Below are positions 34,241-45,383 of a stretch of DNA of 64,000 nucleotides, in pieces. This DNA comes from Cinnamomum chago. Lineage: Eukaryota > Streptophyta > Magnoliopsida > Laurales > Lauraceae. The translations under genes and the position numbers were made by a program. The notes under the pieces were generated by a model that worked only from the letters and a program-made list of their open reading frames with translations, was not told the DNA's origin and did no database searches. Position 1 is the stretch's first letter, and every line of letters begins with the position of its first letter. The stretch lies in contig CP142454.1 of assembly GCA_038049695.1 (NCBI GenBank), positions 90,542,501-90,606,500 of the forward strand, written 5' to 3'.

Positions 34241-35960
34241 ATTGCATTTGCATTTTGTTTCTTTTAGTTAGATTTCTTAAAATGCATTGCTTCTTTATGA
34301 TCATTTGATTTTGGTTTCATGCACCATTCTAAGTTACATGTCATGGTTTTCAAAATCATTTGATTATAATTTCATCATGTTTGATTTGCTTTTTGCTCTC
34401 ATTTAAGTCATATGTTTTGCATTGCACTTCTACATGATCAATTGATTGTGATGTTAAAAGCTTTCATAGCTAATTTAGTCATGATCAATTGTTGTTAAAT
34501 CATTTGATGGATGTCTTAGTTAAATCCCTTTTGTAAATCAAATGATTTGATTCTATTCAAGTTTTTCCATGGTTTTATAAGTTAAACTTTTATATGGAAA
34601 ATTGTTTTGAAAAATCAACTTGTATGTGCTTCAATTAAGTTATATCTTTTCAAATACAATGTTGAAAATTGATCTTCCAAATCATTCTTTTTATGCTCAT
34701 TGTTGGATTTTGTTTGTCAAAATGATTTGAAGATTGTTTGAATGGAAATGCTCCATAACATCGTTAGTTATAATCTTCTAAGCATGTTCCATGTAATCAT
34801 TTCCTTCTCTTTTGGTTTCATTATATTAGAATTGGAAATGAATGTTGTTTGCATCTTTGCTTATTTAGTTATTCTTTTTATATGCAAATGACAATTGGTT
34901 CTATGTATGGTTGTATTCTTAGTTTTATTTTTGGAAACCATACTAGAACCCAAATCCATCCTCTATGTCTAATAGTCATTTCTTTTTGGATGGTTATGAT
35001 GTTGATTCATGTATACCTTCTTAATGTTGTCATCTTTATACATGTTTCAACTTCATAGTAGTGCTCTTGGTCATATGAACCTCTTTGAAATCCATTCCTT
35101 TTTCATAGTTATATCTCTTGTTTGATGGATATCTTAGTGTTGAATTCATATGATCTAGACACTTTGGAAATTGCATGCATTGCCTAGTAATAGTCTTTTG
35201 CATTGCAATTTACCTTGTTCATCACTATGCTCTATAGTTATATCTATATAAGTGATGAATATGCATTTATGATGTTTGATGGAGTTTGCCACATTCTTGC
35301 TCTTTATCATGTTATCAAATTCAATTGGTTTCTATTGATATAATTTTTGATTGATTTGATTTCTTACGAATGTGATAAACCTTGTGTGCATTGGATTGAA
35401 CTTGATATGTAATATGATTGTTCCATATCACACACCATTAGCATCATAATGTTCATGATTGCCACCTTTTTTGCTCTTATAGGTATATCTCATGACCACC
35501 ATATTTATGTATTCATAATCTTGGTTGGTTATTACTTGAGGTTGGCTTCATGCTTGAAATTCATTTCACTCATTCTTGCACATTAATAGTAACATTTATT
35601 GTTTGAATGAAATGATTTCAAAACTTACATAGCATATGATTTTCATAAGTTATATTGATTGATGCTATGTTTGAGTAAACCCCATTGCATCATGGATAGC
35701 TCTTATTTGGATTTTTCCTAATAGTAATATTCTTAAATCCATTTTAGAGTGATTGTGTTAATAGTCACATCCTTTAATCTCAATTGATATGTTTATTTCA
35801 ATTGGTATCCATGATCGTCTCTCTCATGAGACCTTGCTCTCTTTTGGTAATTTGATCATATGAGCCCTATAGTTATATGAATCTAATCCTTTCCTTGAAG
35901 TTGACCCTCACTTGGTTAAACCATCTACTTCTTGAATCTAATAGTTATATCTTGTCAAAA
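34241..35960 (+). repeat. Hairpin array of element E, copy 1
   Basis: Arms (left/right): 34249-34256/34279-34286; 34497-34508/34537-34548 (12 bp perfect); 34563-34570/34594-34601; 34616-34625/34654-34664; 34678-34686/34721-34729; 34742-34752/34781-34792; 34848-34854/34882-34888; 34897-34912/34936-34950; 35001-35015/35037-35051; 35168-35179/35199-35211; 35218-35226/35251-35259 (9 bp perfect); 35628-35635/35662-35669. Stems differ in sequence, but most loops contain a TTAGTTATATCTT-like core. No conserved protein frame occurs. Confidence 0.85.
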
Positions 35961-36180
35961 GCTTGACAAAAGAAGAGAATGGATTGAGGGGGAGTGTAAA
36001 CCTTCATAGGAAGAATTAGTTTTGATCAAATTCACCCTTGGATTGCTTTTGAGCCCTTAGAGTTAACTTCCATACATGATAGCCTGTTATGTATTTCATT
36101 TTCGATTTCATTTGTTAACAGGTGCTACTAAAGGTATTTTCCTTGTTTCATGTGTGTAGGTACCTTTGCAATTTAATGTC

Positions 36181-36581
36181 AAAGGGGGAGAGAGTTTAAG
36201 TACTCAAAGATCTCCTACTCATCAAAGGGGGAGAGAGTTCGAGAGTTCAAGTACTCAAAGATCTCCTACTCATCAAAGGGGGAGAAAGCTTTCAAGTTCT
36301 CAAGAGGAGAAAGAAGCATGGTCAAAGGGGGAGAGCAAATAGAAGAAAGAAAGCTTGGAGCTAAAGAAGATGCTTGTCTAAAGAGAGGAAGATGGAAAGA
36401 AAGCTTGAAGAATGATCAAGCTCCAAGCATCAAGAAGATTGAAGAAAAGAGCCCAAGAGCCCAAGCTAAGAGAAGAAGCATCCAAGAAGATTTCAAGACT
36501 TGTCCAGCTTAGGGGGAGCTGAAGACTAAGTGTGAAATGTCAATGATGAGTAAGTTGCCATCAAATTGCAAAGGGGGAGAT
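36181..36581 (+). repeat. Multiple polypurine tracts, E copy 1
   Basis: AAAGGGGGAG occurs at 36181, 36224, 36275, 36324 and 36570, the last directly before LTR2. The first three lie in a duplicated unit of about 50 bp (AGTACTCAAAGATCTCC). A 64-residue frame here only reflects purine-rich sequence. Confidence 0.88.
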
Positions 36582-38467
36582 TGTTAGGGATTTTGTAATT
36601 TGCAATTTGGTGGATGCATTTGCACTTTAGCATCATTTGAATTCTCACACTTGCATTGTTTTAGAAAACCTTGAAATTTAGTTTCATACATGCATAGCTT
36701 TTAAGATTTGGAAAAGTTCTTGTTTTATGCATGTTTTGGTTTTAAACTTGGATGCATTAGTTTTGAAACCCAAACTCTTTTGAAAACCTATTTCCTTGTG
36801 CAATATATTTGGAAAATCATCTTAACAATTTAGGTTTGAACTTTGCATACATTCATCCCTTCATAATCATTTGTGTATGCATTGTTTTTGAAAAAGGAGT
36901 TTTTAGAAATCAAGCTAGCCTATGGTTTAAAGTTTCAAACCATTTTAGGCTTTGGATGTTTCATATTTTTATACATCTTTGGATGATTTAAAACATGTGA
37001 AAAAGCTTGATTTTAATGGCCCAAAATATCCCCAAAGATAATCTTCAAGAAACCCAAAAAATGGGAATTTCTGGGCAGGCCCGGTCAACCGGCCGTGTAT
37101 GGCCGGTCAACCGGCCAAGAGGCCCGGTCAACCGGCCAAACTGGCGGTTAACCGGACTGCTGAGGCTTCAACGGGCATTTTTATGACCGTTGTGCTTGGC
37201 CGGTTAACCTGCCTGTCATGGCCGGTCAACCGGCCAAACTAGCCGTTGGGCAGTTTTTGGTATTTAAATGAGCTCTTTCCTTTGTCTTTGGTTGGAGATT
37301 TTTAAGCCTTCTTTGAGGAGCTTTGAGACAAGACAAAGGGGAGGAACTAAGAGAGGCTAAAGGGTCATTAAGTAAAGCTTAAGCTTGGATCAACTAAGTT
37401 AAATCTCCAAGTAAGTTTTACTTTGATTTAATCATTTGTTATGTGCTTTGTTTGAAACTTTGGAAATTGATTTCAAGCATGATAACAATGATGTGTTGAA
37501 TCCATTCTTCCCTTCATCTTTGATATTCAAGAATTGGATTCATCACTTTGTTTTCAAACCAAGTTTTGTTTTAAACTTTCTTAATCATGTTTAGTCATAA
37601 ATCTTGGATTTCTTGTATTGCATGATTATATCACTTGGTTGAAACATTGCTTGTTGTTTTCATTCATTTAAACATTAGTAAAATTAATTTGGTTTTGAAA
37701 ACAACATGCACATGCATCACATGTTCTAAATTAGCCATTTTCATATAACTTGTTAGTCCTTGATTTTCATGTCATAAACAAGTTGAATTTCATACATGTG
37801 ATTTGCATAAGACTTCAATCAATCTTTTATGAGCTTTAAACTTTGAATTGCTTTAAGCAATATATTTGATTAAGCTTTCTTTTTGAACTTGATTGAAGCC
37901 ATCACACACACACACACCTCATAAGCATACATCTTTGCATTCATAGAGTGTTTGTGTGAGTTTAGTTTTCACTTTCATATTAGCCTATTCAAGAGGCAAT
38001 TCCATTGAGCTTAAATTGTAATCTCTTAGAGTGTTCTTTTGTTAAGACACTTTCTTTGAGAAAACTATATTTGTAAAGGTTATTGCTAAGCCTAAGAAAA
38101 GCAACTTGTAAGGTTATTGCTTAGCCTTTGAAAAGCATCTTGTAAGGTTATTGCTTAGCCTAGAAAAGCACATTGTAAGGGTTATTGCTTAGCCTAGTAA
38201 AAAGCATACTTAGTGGAATCCGGTGGGGTGTTGGAGACACAAGCCGGTAGTGGATGTAGGCACGTTGGCCGAACCACTATAAATATTGTGTTGTGGTGCA
38301 TGCTTTTGTGGTGATTGTTTATTTGAGCTTCCGCATTTTTTCTTATAATCACCACTTGTGACTAGTTTAGTTTAAGAAATTAAAATTGGTCATAATTAGT
38401 CATTAGTTGTAGCTCACCCTATTCACCCCCCCCCCCCCTCTAGGGTTAGGATCCTCGTGGACTTTCA
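36582..38467 (+). mobile_element. LTR 2 (shared, central) of element E
   Basis: PPT on the left and PBS on the right, no flanking duplication, 13 C in the poly-C tract. It acts as 3' LTR of copy 1 and 5' LTR of copy 2. Confidence 0.93.
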
Positions 38468-38582
38468 ATTGGTATCAGAGCCAAGTGCTCTATCCCTTAG
38501 GATCAAGTGTTTGGAACTCTTGATTAGGTGTAAAAACCTAGAGTTAAAACCCTAGAGTTGTGCTTATTTGAAAATCATTAGA

Positions 38583-39980
38583 ATGGACTCCACTAGGCTA
38601 GACTTTGTAGATTCTTCTAGACCTCTCACTCTTCCTTCTATTAGAGATTCAAACCATCAATTAAATGAATATCAATTTGACTCAAAAGAGGAAGAAAATG
38701 AGTATGATGAAGATGATCTTCAACAAGCCTACAATGAATTATATACATTATCTACAAAGCTTGATAAAAGAAACAAAAGCTTAAGAGAAGAATCTATGAA
38801 TCTAACCAAAGATCTAGCCTCTTCAAAAGATGAACTTAGAGAGAAAGAAGAAGTAATAAAATGTCTAGACTCTAAGTTCATGATCTCTTTAAATAACCTA
38901 TCCAACATTCAAGATGAACTAAAAGAATTAAAGATGGGTTATGAAAATGTCAATAAGGAAAATTTAATTCTAAGAGATCAAATAAAAAGGCAAGACAAAG
39001 ACTTTAACAATTTAGAAGCCAAGTTGATTAAAAGTAAGTTAAAAACACAAGAGCTTGGATCTAATGTTGTTAATGAACTAAAGCTTGAATTAAAACTTGC
39101 CAATGAAGAGCTAAACAATTATAAGGAAATTGAAAATGAACTTTCAAAAGTTAAAAATGAAAATTCAATCCTTATAACCAAAGTCACTCAACTTGAAAAC
39201 TATAAACAAAAGTATGAGTGCAAGTTTACCCAAAGTGAAGAGAAACTTGAAAAATTATTCAAATTGGGTAAATCTCATGGAGATAGGACGGGTCTTGGAT
39301 TTAAAAGGAATATGACTTATGACCCTAAATTCACCAACACTTTTGTGAAAGGTGAGTCCTCATTCTCTAGCACTCACACTTCTTTGCCCAAAACAAAATG
39401 TAATTATTGTGGCATTGAAGGGCATTTTACATTTGAGTGCAAACTAAGGAAAAGAAGCTATGTGTCTAAACCCATCTTTGAACTCAAGAAAGTAAAATCA
39501 AACTTGAAGGGTAAGACACTAAAAATAAAGGAAGACTCCATAAAGCTTAAACAAGTTAAACCAATTAACAAGGAGTCTCCTAAGATAGATTCTAAAAAGC
39601 TTAAACAAGTTAAACCAAGCTTAAAAGAATCTATGAACAAAAAGCTTCTCAACCTACCTCCCTTAAGTCAAAACATGAAAGAACTTTTGAAGAAAATTAC
39701 TAAGTTAAATCTAAATTTCAAAAGTCAAAGAAAGGGAGAAGAAAAGAAGAAAAGAAAAACAAATCAATCCCCTAAGAAGCAAACCCACCAACATCAAAAG
39801 ACTAATCACCAGTCTAAGCCAAATTTAGTAAAATCTAAATATCATGGTGATAAGTTTAAGTTGAAAATTTATCAAGTAAAATCTCTTTTAGTTGGTGAGG
39901 ATTCCAAAATAGACCTCAAAGTTCAACCCTCCCAAGACCTTAGGTGGATTCCTAAAGTTATCTACTTAGACAAACCTTAG
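38583..39980 (+). CDS. Truncated copia/Sirevirus-type gag, copy 2
   Basis: The same 465-residue protein as copy 1 (32783-34180), identical over its length in translation. Same coiled coil and CCHC knuckle, and no pol downstream. Confidence 0.85.
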   Translation: MDSTRLDFVDSSRPLTLPSIRDSNHQLNEYQFDSKEEENEYDEDDLQQAYNELYTLSTKLDKRNKSLREESMNLTKDLASSKDELREKEEVIKCLDSKFMISLNNLSNIQDELKELKMGYENVNKENLILRDQIKRQDKDFNNLEAKLIKSKLKTQELGSNVVNELKLELKLANEELNNYKEIENELSKVKNENSILITKVTQLENYKQKYECKFTQSEEKLEKLFKLGKSHGDRTGLGFKRNMTYDPKFTNTFVKGESSFSSTHTSLPKTKCNYCGIEGHFTFECKLRKRSYVSKPIFELKKVKSNLKGKTLKIKEDSIKLKQVKPINKESPKIDSKKLKQVKPSLKESMNKKLLNLPPLSQNMKELLKKITKLNLNFKSQRKGEEKKKRKTNQSPKKQTHQHQKTNHQSKPNLVKSKYHGDKFKLKIYQVKSLLVGEDSKIDLKVQPSQDLRWIPKVIYLDKP

Positions 39981-40040
39981 GGTCTTGAACCTTCATTGAC
40001 CAACCTATTCTTTTTAAGTTAAATCACTTTGTTGGTCATG

Positions 40041-41760
40041 ATTGCATTTGCATTTTGTTTCTTTTAGTTAGATTTCTTAAAATGCATTGCTTCTTTATGA
40101 TCATTTGATTTTGGTTTCATGCACCATTCTAAGTTACATGTCATGGTTTTCAAAATCATTTGATTATAATTTCATCATGTTTGATTTGCTTTTTGCTCTC
40201 ATTTAAGTCATATGTTTTGCATTGCACTTCTACATGATCAATTGATTGTGATGTTAAAAGCTTTCATAGCTAATTTAGTCATGATCAATTGTTGTTAAAT
40301 CATTTGATGGATGTCTTAGTTAAATCCCTTTTGTAAATCAAATGATTTGATTCTATTCAAGTTTTTCCATGGTTTTATAAGTTAAACTTTTATATGGAAA
40401 ATTGTTTTGAAAAATCAACTTGTATGTGCTTCAATTAAGTTATATCTTTTCAAATACAATGTTGAAAATTGATCTTCCAAATCATTCTTTTTATGCTCAT
40501 TGTTGGATTTTGTTTGTCAAAATGATTTGAAGATTGTTTGAATGGAAATGCTCCATAACATCGTTAGTTATAATCTTCTAAGCATGTTCCATGTAATCAT
40601 TTCCTTCTCTTTTGGTTTCATTATATTAGAATTGGAAATGAATGTTGTTTGCATCTTTGCTTATTTAGTTATTCTTTTTATATGCAAATGACAATTGGTT
40701 CTATGTATGGTTGTATTCTTAGTTTTATTTTTGGAAACCATACTAGAACCCAAATCCATCCTCTATGTCTAATAGTCATTTCTTTTTGGATGGTTATGAT
40801 GTTGATTCATGTATACCTTCTTAATGTTGTCATCTTTATACATGTTTCAACTTCATAGTAGTGCTCTTGGTCATATGAACCTCTTTGAAATCCATTCCTT
40901 TTTCATAGTTATATCTCTTGTTTGATGGATATCTTAGTGTTGAATTCATATGATCTAGACACTTTGGAAATTGCATGCATTGCCTAGTAATAGTCTTTTG
41001 CATTGCAATTTACCTTGTTCATCACTATGCTCTATAGTTATATCTATATAAGTGATGAATATGCATTTATGATGTTTGATGGAGTTTGCCACATTCTTGC
41101 TCTTTATCATGTTATCAAATTCAATTGGTTTCTATTGATATAATTTTTGATTGATTTGATTTCTTACGAATGTGATAAACCTTGTGTGCATTGGATTGAA
41201 CTTGATATGTAATATGATTGTTCCATATCACACACCATTAGCATCATAATGTTCATGATTGCCACCTTTTTTGCTCTTATAGGTATATCTCATGACCACC
41301 ATATTTATGTATTCATAATCTTGGTTGGTTATTACTTGAGGTTGGCTTCATGCTTGAAATTCATTTCACTCATTCTTGCACATTAATAGTAACATTTATT
41401 GTTTGAATGAAATGATTTCAAAACTTACATAGCATATGATTTTCATAAGTTATATTGATTGATGCTATGTTTGAGTAAACCCCATTGCATCATGGATAGC
41501 TCTTATTTGGATTTTTCCTAATAGTAATATTCTTAAATCCATTTTAGAGTGATTGTGTTAATAGTCACATCCTTTAATCTCAATTGATATGTTTATTTCA
41601 ATTGGTATCCATGATCGTCTCTCTCATGAGACCTTGCTCTCTTTTGGTAATTTGATCATATGAGCCCTATAGTTATATGAATCTAATCCTTTCCTTGAAG
41701 TTGACCCTCACTTGGTTAAACCATCTACTTCTTGAATCTAATAGTTATATCTTGTCAAAA
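40041..41760 (+). repeat. Hairpin array of element E, copy 2
   Basis: Repeats the array of copy 1 shifted by 5800 nt, for example the 12-bp stem at 40297-40308/40337-40348 and the TTCATCACT stem at 41018-41026/41051-41059. Confidence 0.85.
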
Positions 41761-41980
41761 GCTTGACAAAAGAAGAGAATGGATTGAGGGGGAGTGTAAA
41801 CCTTCATAGGAAGAATTAGTTTTGATCAAATTCACCCTTGGATTGCTTTTGAGCCCTTAGAGTTAACTTCCATACATGATAGCCTGTTATGTATTTCATT
41901 TTCGATTTCATTTGTTAACAGGTGCTACTAAAGGTATTTTCCTTGTTTCATGTGTGTAGGTACCTTTGCAATTTAATGTC

Positions 41981-42381
41981 AAAGGGGGAGAGAGTTTAAG
42001 TACTCAAAGATCTCCTACTCATCAAAGGGGGAGAGAGTTCGAGAGTTCAAGTACTCAAAGATCTCCTACTCATCAAAGGGGGAGAAAGCTTTCAAGTTCT
42101 CAAGAGGAGAAAGAAGCATGGTCAAAGGGGGAGAGCAAATAGAAGAAAGAAAGCTTGGAGCTAAAGAAGATGCTTGTCTAAAGAGAGGAAGATGGAAAGA
42201 AAGCTTGAAGAATGATCAAGCTCCAAGCATCAAGAAGATTGAAGAAAAGAGCCCAAGAGCCCAAGCTAAGAGAAGAAGCATCCAAGAAGATTTCAAGACT
42301 TGTCCAGCTTAGGGGGAGCTGAAGACTAAGTGTGAAATGTCAATGATGAGTAAGTTGCCATCAAATTGCAAAGGGGGAGAT
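41981..42381 (+). repeat. Multiple polypurine tracts, E copy 2
   Basis: Same set as copy 1: AAAGGGGGAG at 41981, 42024, 42075, 42124 and 42370, directly before LTR3. Confidence 0.88.
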
Positions 42382-44269
42382 TGTTAGGGATTTTGTAATT
42401 TGCAATTTGGTGGATGCATTTGCACTTTAGCATCATTTGAATTCTCACACTTGCATTGTTTTAGAAAACCTTGAAATTTAGTTTCATACATGCATAGCTT
42501 TTAAGATTTGGAAAAGTTCTTGTTTTATGCATGTTTTGGTTTTAAACTTGGATGCATTAGTTTTGAAACCCAAACTCTTTTGAAAACCTATTTCCTTGTG
42601 CAATATATTTGGAAAATCATCTTAACAATTTAGGTTTGAACTTTGCATACATTCATCCCTTCATAATCATTTGTGTATGCATTGTTTTTGAAAAAGGAGT
42701 TTTTAGAAATCAAGCTAGCCTATGGTTTAAAGTTTCAAACCATTTTAGGCTTTGGATGTTTCATATTTTTATACATCTTTGGATGATTTAAAACATGTGA
42801 AAAAGCTTGATTTTAATGGCCCAAAATATCCCCAAAGATAATCTTCAAGAAACCCAAAAAATGGGAATTTCTGGGCAGGCCCGGTCAACCGGCCGTGTAT
42901 GGCCGGTCAACCGGCCAAGAGGCCCGGTCAACCGGCCAAACTGGCGGTTAACCGGACTGCTGAGGCTTCAACGGGCATTTTTATGACCGTTGTGCTTGGC
43001 CGGTTAACCTGCCTGTCATGGCCGGTCAACCGGCCAAACTAGCCGTTGGGCAGTTTTTGGTATTTAAATGAGCTCTTTCCTTTGTCTTTGGTTGGAGATT
43101 TTTAAGCCTTCTTTGAGGAGCTTTGAGACAAGACAAAGGGGAGGAACTAAGAGAGGCTAAAGGGTCATTAAGTAAAGCTTAAGCTTGGATCAACTAAGTT
43201 AAATCTCCAAGTAAGTTTTACTTTGATTTAATCATTTGTTATGTGCTTTGTTTGAAACTTTGGAAATTGATTTCAAGCATGATAACAATGATGTGTTGAA
43301 TCCATTCTTCCCTTCATCTTTGATATTCAAGAATTGGATTCATCACTTTGTTTTCAAACCAAGTTTTGTTTTAAACTTTCTTAATCATGTTTAGTCATAA
43401 ATCTTGGATTTCTTGTATTGCATGATTATATCACTTGGTTGAAACATTGCTTGTTGTTTTCATTCATTTAAACATTAGTAAAATTAATTTGGTTTTGAAA
43501 ACAACATGCACATGCATCACATGTTCTAAATTAGCCATTTTCATATAACTTGTTAGTCCTTGATTTTCATGTCATAAACAAGTTGAATTTCATACATGTG
43601 ATTTGCATAAGACTTCAATCAATCTTTTATGAGCTTTAAACTTTGAATTGCTTTAAGCAATATATTTGATTAAGCTTTCTTTTTGAACTTGATTGAAGCC
43701 ATCACACACACACACACCTCATAAGCATACATCTTTGCATTCATAGAGTGTTTGTGTGAGTTTAGTTTTCACTTTCATATTAGCCTATTCAAGAGGCAAT
43801 TCCATTGAGCTTAAATTGTAATCTCTTAGAGTGTTCTTTTGTTAAGACACTTTCTTTGAGAAAACTATATTTGTAAAGGTTATTGCTAAGCCTAAGAAAA
43901 GCAACTTGTAAGGTTATTGCTTAGCCTTTGAAAAGCATCTTGTAAGGTTATTGCTTAGCCTAGAAAAGCACATTGTAAGGGTTATTGCTTAGCCTAGTAA
44001 AAAGCATACTTAGTGGAATCCGGTGGGGTGTTGGAGACACAAGCCGGTAGTGGATGTAGGCACGTTGGCCGAACCACTATAAATATTGTGTTGTGGTGCA
44101 TGCTTTTGTGGTGATTGTTTATTTGAGCTTCCGCATTTTTTCTTATAATCACCACTTGTGACTAGTTTAGTTTAAGAAATTAAAATTGGTCATAATTAGT
44201 CATTAGTTGTAGCTCACCCTATTCACCCCCCCCCCCCCCCTCTAGGGTTAGGATCCTCGTGGACTTTCA
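42382..44269 (+). mobile_element. LTR 3 of element E
   Basis: It ends CTCGTGGACTTTCA before the CATTT duplication, with 15 C in the poly-C tract near 44227. Like LTR2 it has A at the position where LTR1 has G. Confidence 0.93.
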
Positions 44270-45346
44270 CATTTCACACATTTAAATCCAATAAAAAACC
44301 AAATCATGAAGGATGTAAACAATGTAAGCACAATTTCTAAAATACAATGGAAACCAAAATACAATGCACATGAAGCCTAAAAAGATCACTTGCCTTGACC
44401 AAAGCTAAACACTCCTCCTCAAGTACTTCCTCAAGCTAATCAACACTACAAGAAAATCCAAGAGAAAACCACACAACTCACTAAATCTTGAAAACAAGAA
44501 ACCCATTTAGAAAAAGGGTTGAAACTAGGAAAATCATGATCTTAAAGGACTAAAAAGACTCCATGAAAGATGTGGGTTGAAGCTCTTACCTAGGAATGGT
44601 CACACAAGAGAGAAGAGAGGAAATGTAGATCTTGTCCCAAAAGAAACTCCAAGAAACTTGTACCAATAGAGAGCTTGCAATGAGATGGAGAAGATGATGA
44701 ACTTGAAACTTTATTTGGAGCTCTCTAACTAGATCATGCAAGAGGAAATGAAGAGAAAGGGAAAGAGGGGTTTTCCTTGCCCTAGCTTCAGAAATTGCAG
44801 AGATTTGGGGGAATGAATGGAAGAGAGGAAGAAAGGGTTTAAGTGAAGGAAAATGGGTCCCAACTAACTTGAACTTGAAATGGCTAAAACATGACCTTGT
44901 GGGCCTCGGATGACTTCGACGAAGAAGGATAAAACGATCGTCGAAATATCTAGTTTCCAAAAAGTATATTTTTGACATAGTTTTGAAGTCTCGAAAATTG
45001 TGTCCAGATTTGTGCAAGAAAGACAATTTTACCCTCTTTGGCCAAAACTTGGGTTTTTGGGCTTCAAACATGAATGGGCTTAATACGAAAGTTGTAACAC
45101 GTCGAAATATCAATCAAATGAAATCAAAATCACAATCACACGGAAATCGATACGATCTTCCCAAGCTCACACGTGCACTCAGGCCATCCTGAGTGTGTCT
45201 AACTAATATTAAACGTTCTCAAAATTACCAAAGCTATATCCAAGACTAAAACTAATCACTTCTAACCCAACAATAACTAAACCCACTTAGGACTAAACAC
45301 ATACTAATCACACACTAATCGGATTGGTCTGGGTCGGGGTCTAACA

Positions 45347-45360
45347 TCCTCAACCCCTTA
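45347..45360 (-). other. Polypurine tract of element D
   Basis: On the minus strand TAAGGGGTTGAGGA directly precedes the LTR start TGTTAGACCCCGACCC. Confidence 0.8.
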
Positions 45361-45383
45361 GGATATTTGGTCCACCAAATAAA

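Larger units (their letters stand above)
30785..44269 (+). mobile_element. Element E: tandem LTR-I-LTR-I-LTR, Sirevirus-like gag-only element
   Basis: Three LTRs (30785-32667, 36582-38467, 42382-44269) alternate with two copies of one internal region, period 5.80 kb. CATTT duplications occur only at the outer ends (30780-30784 and 44270-44274), so the array is one insertion. LTR lengths 1883, 1886 and 1888 differ exactly by the poly-C tract (10, 13 and 15 C). Each internal region has a tRNA-Met PBS, a gag-like frame, a hairpin array and multiple polypurine tracts, but no protease, integrase, RT or RNase H. Confidence 0.93.
29045..45346 (-). mobile_element. 3' LTR of element D, interrupted by element E
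   Basis: It is made of 29045-30784 plus 44275-45346 (about 2812 bp). The intervening 30785-44269 is E, and CATTT at 44270-44274 is the duplicated target site. Confidence 0.9.

Noticed and set aside
34849-35058. 69-residue hydrophobic ORF in the noncoding half of E, repeated at 40649
   Set aside because: It overlaps the hairpin array, and related words appear in other frames in C. The inverted repeats explain the sequence better than a protein.
36318-36512. Small ORF (64 residues, purine-rich) in E, repeated at 42118
   Set aside because: It lies in the polypurine-tract region. The related fragment at 61300-61500 does not keep the same frame, so the openness comes from base composition.
30785-44269. 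Two independent nested insertions in place of one tandem array
   Set aside because: No target-site duplication flanks the central LTR, and PPT-LTR-PBS are in register on both sides of it.
44586-45113. 175-residue minus-strand ORF in the D LTR, repeated at 52232-52759
   Set aside because: It is within LTR sequence. Its two copies exist only because LTRs come in pairs, and related LTRs at 3060-3560 and 62450-62800 do not keep the frame cleanly.
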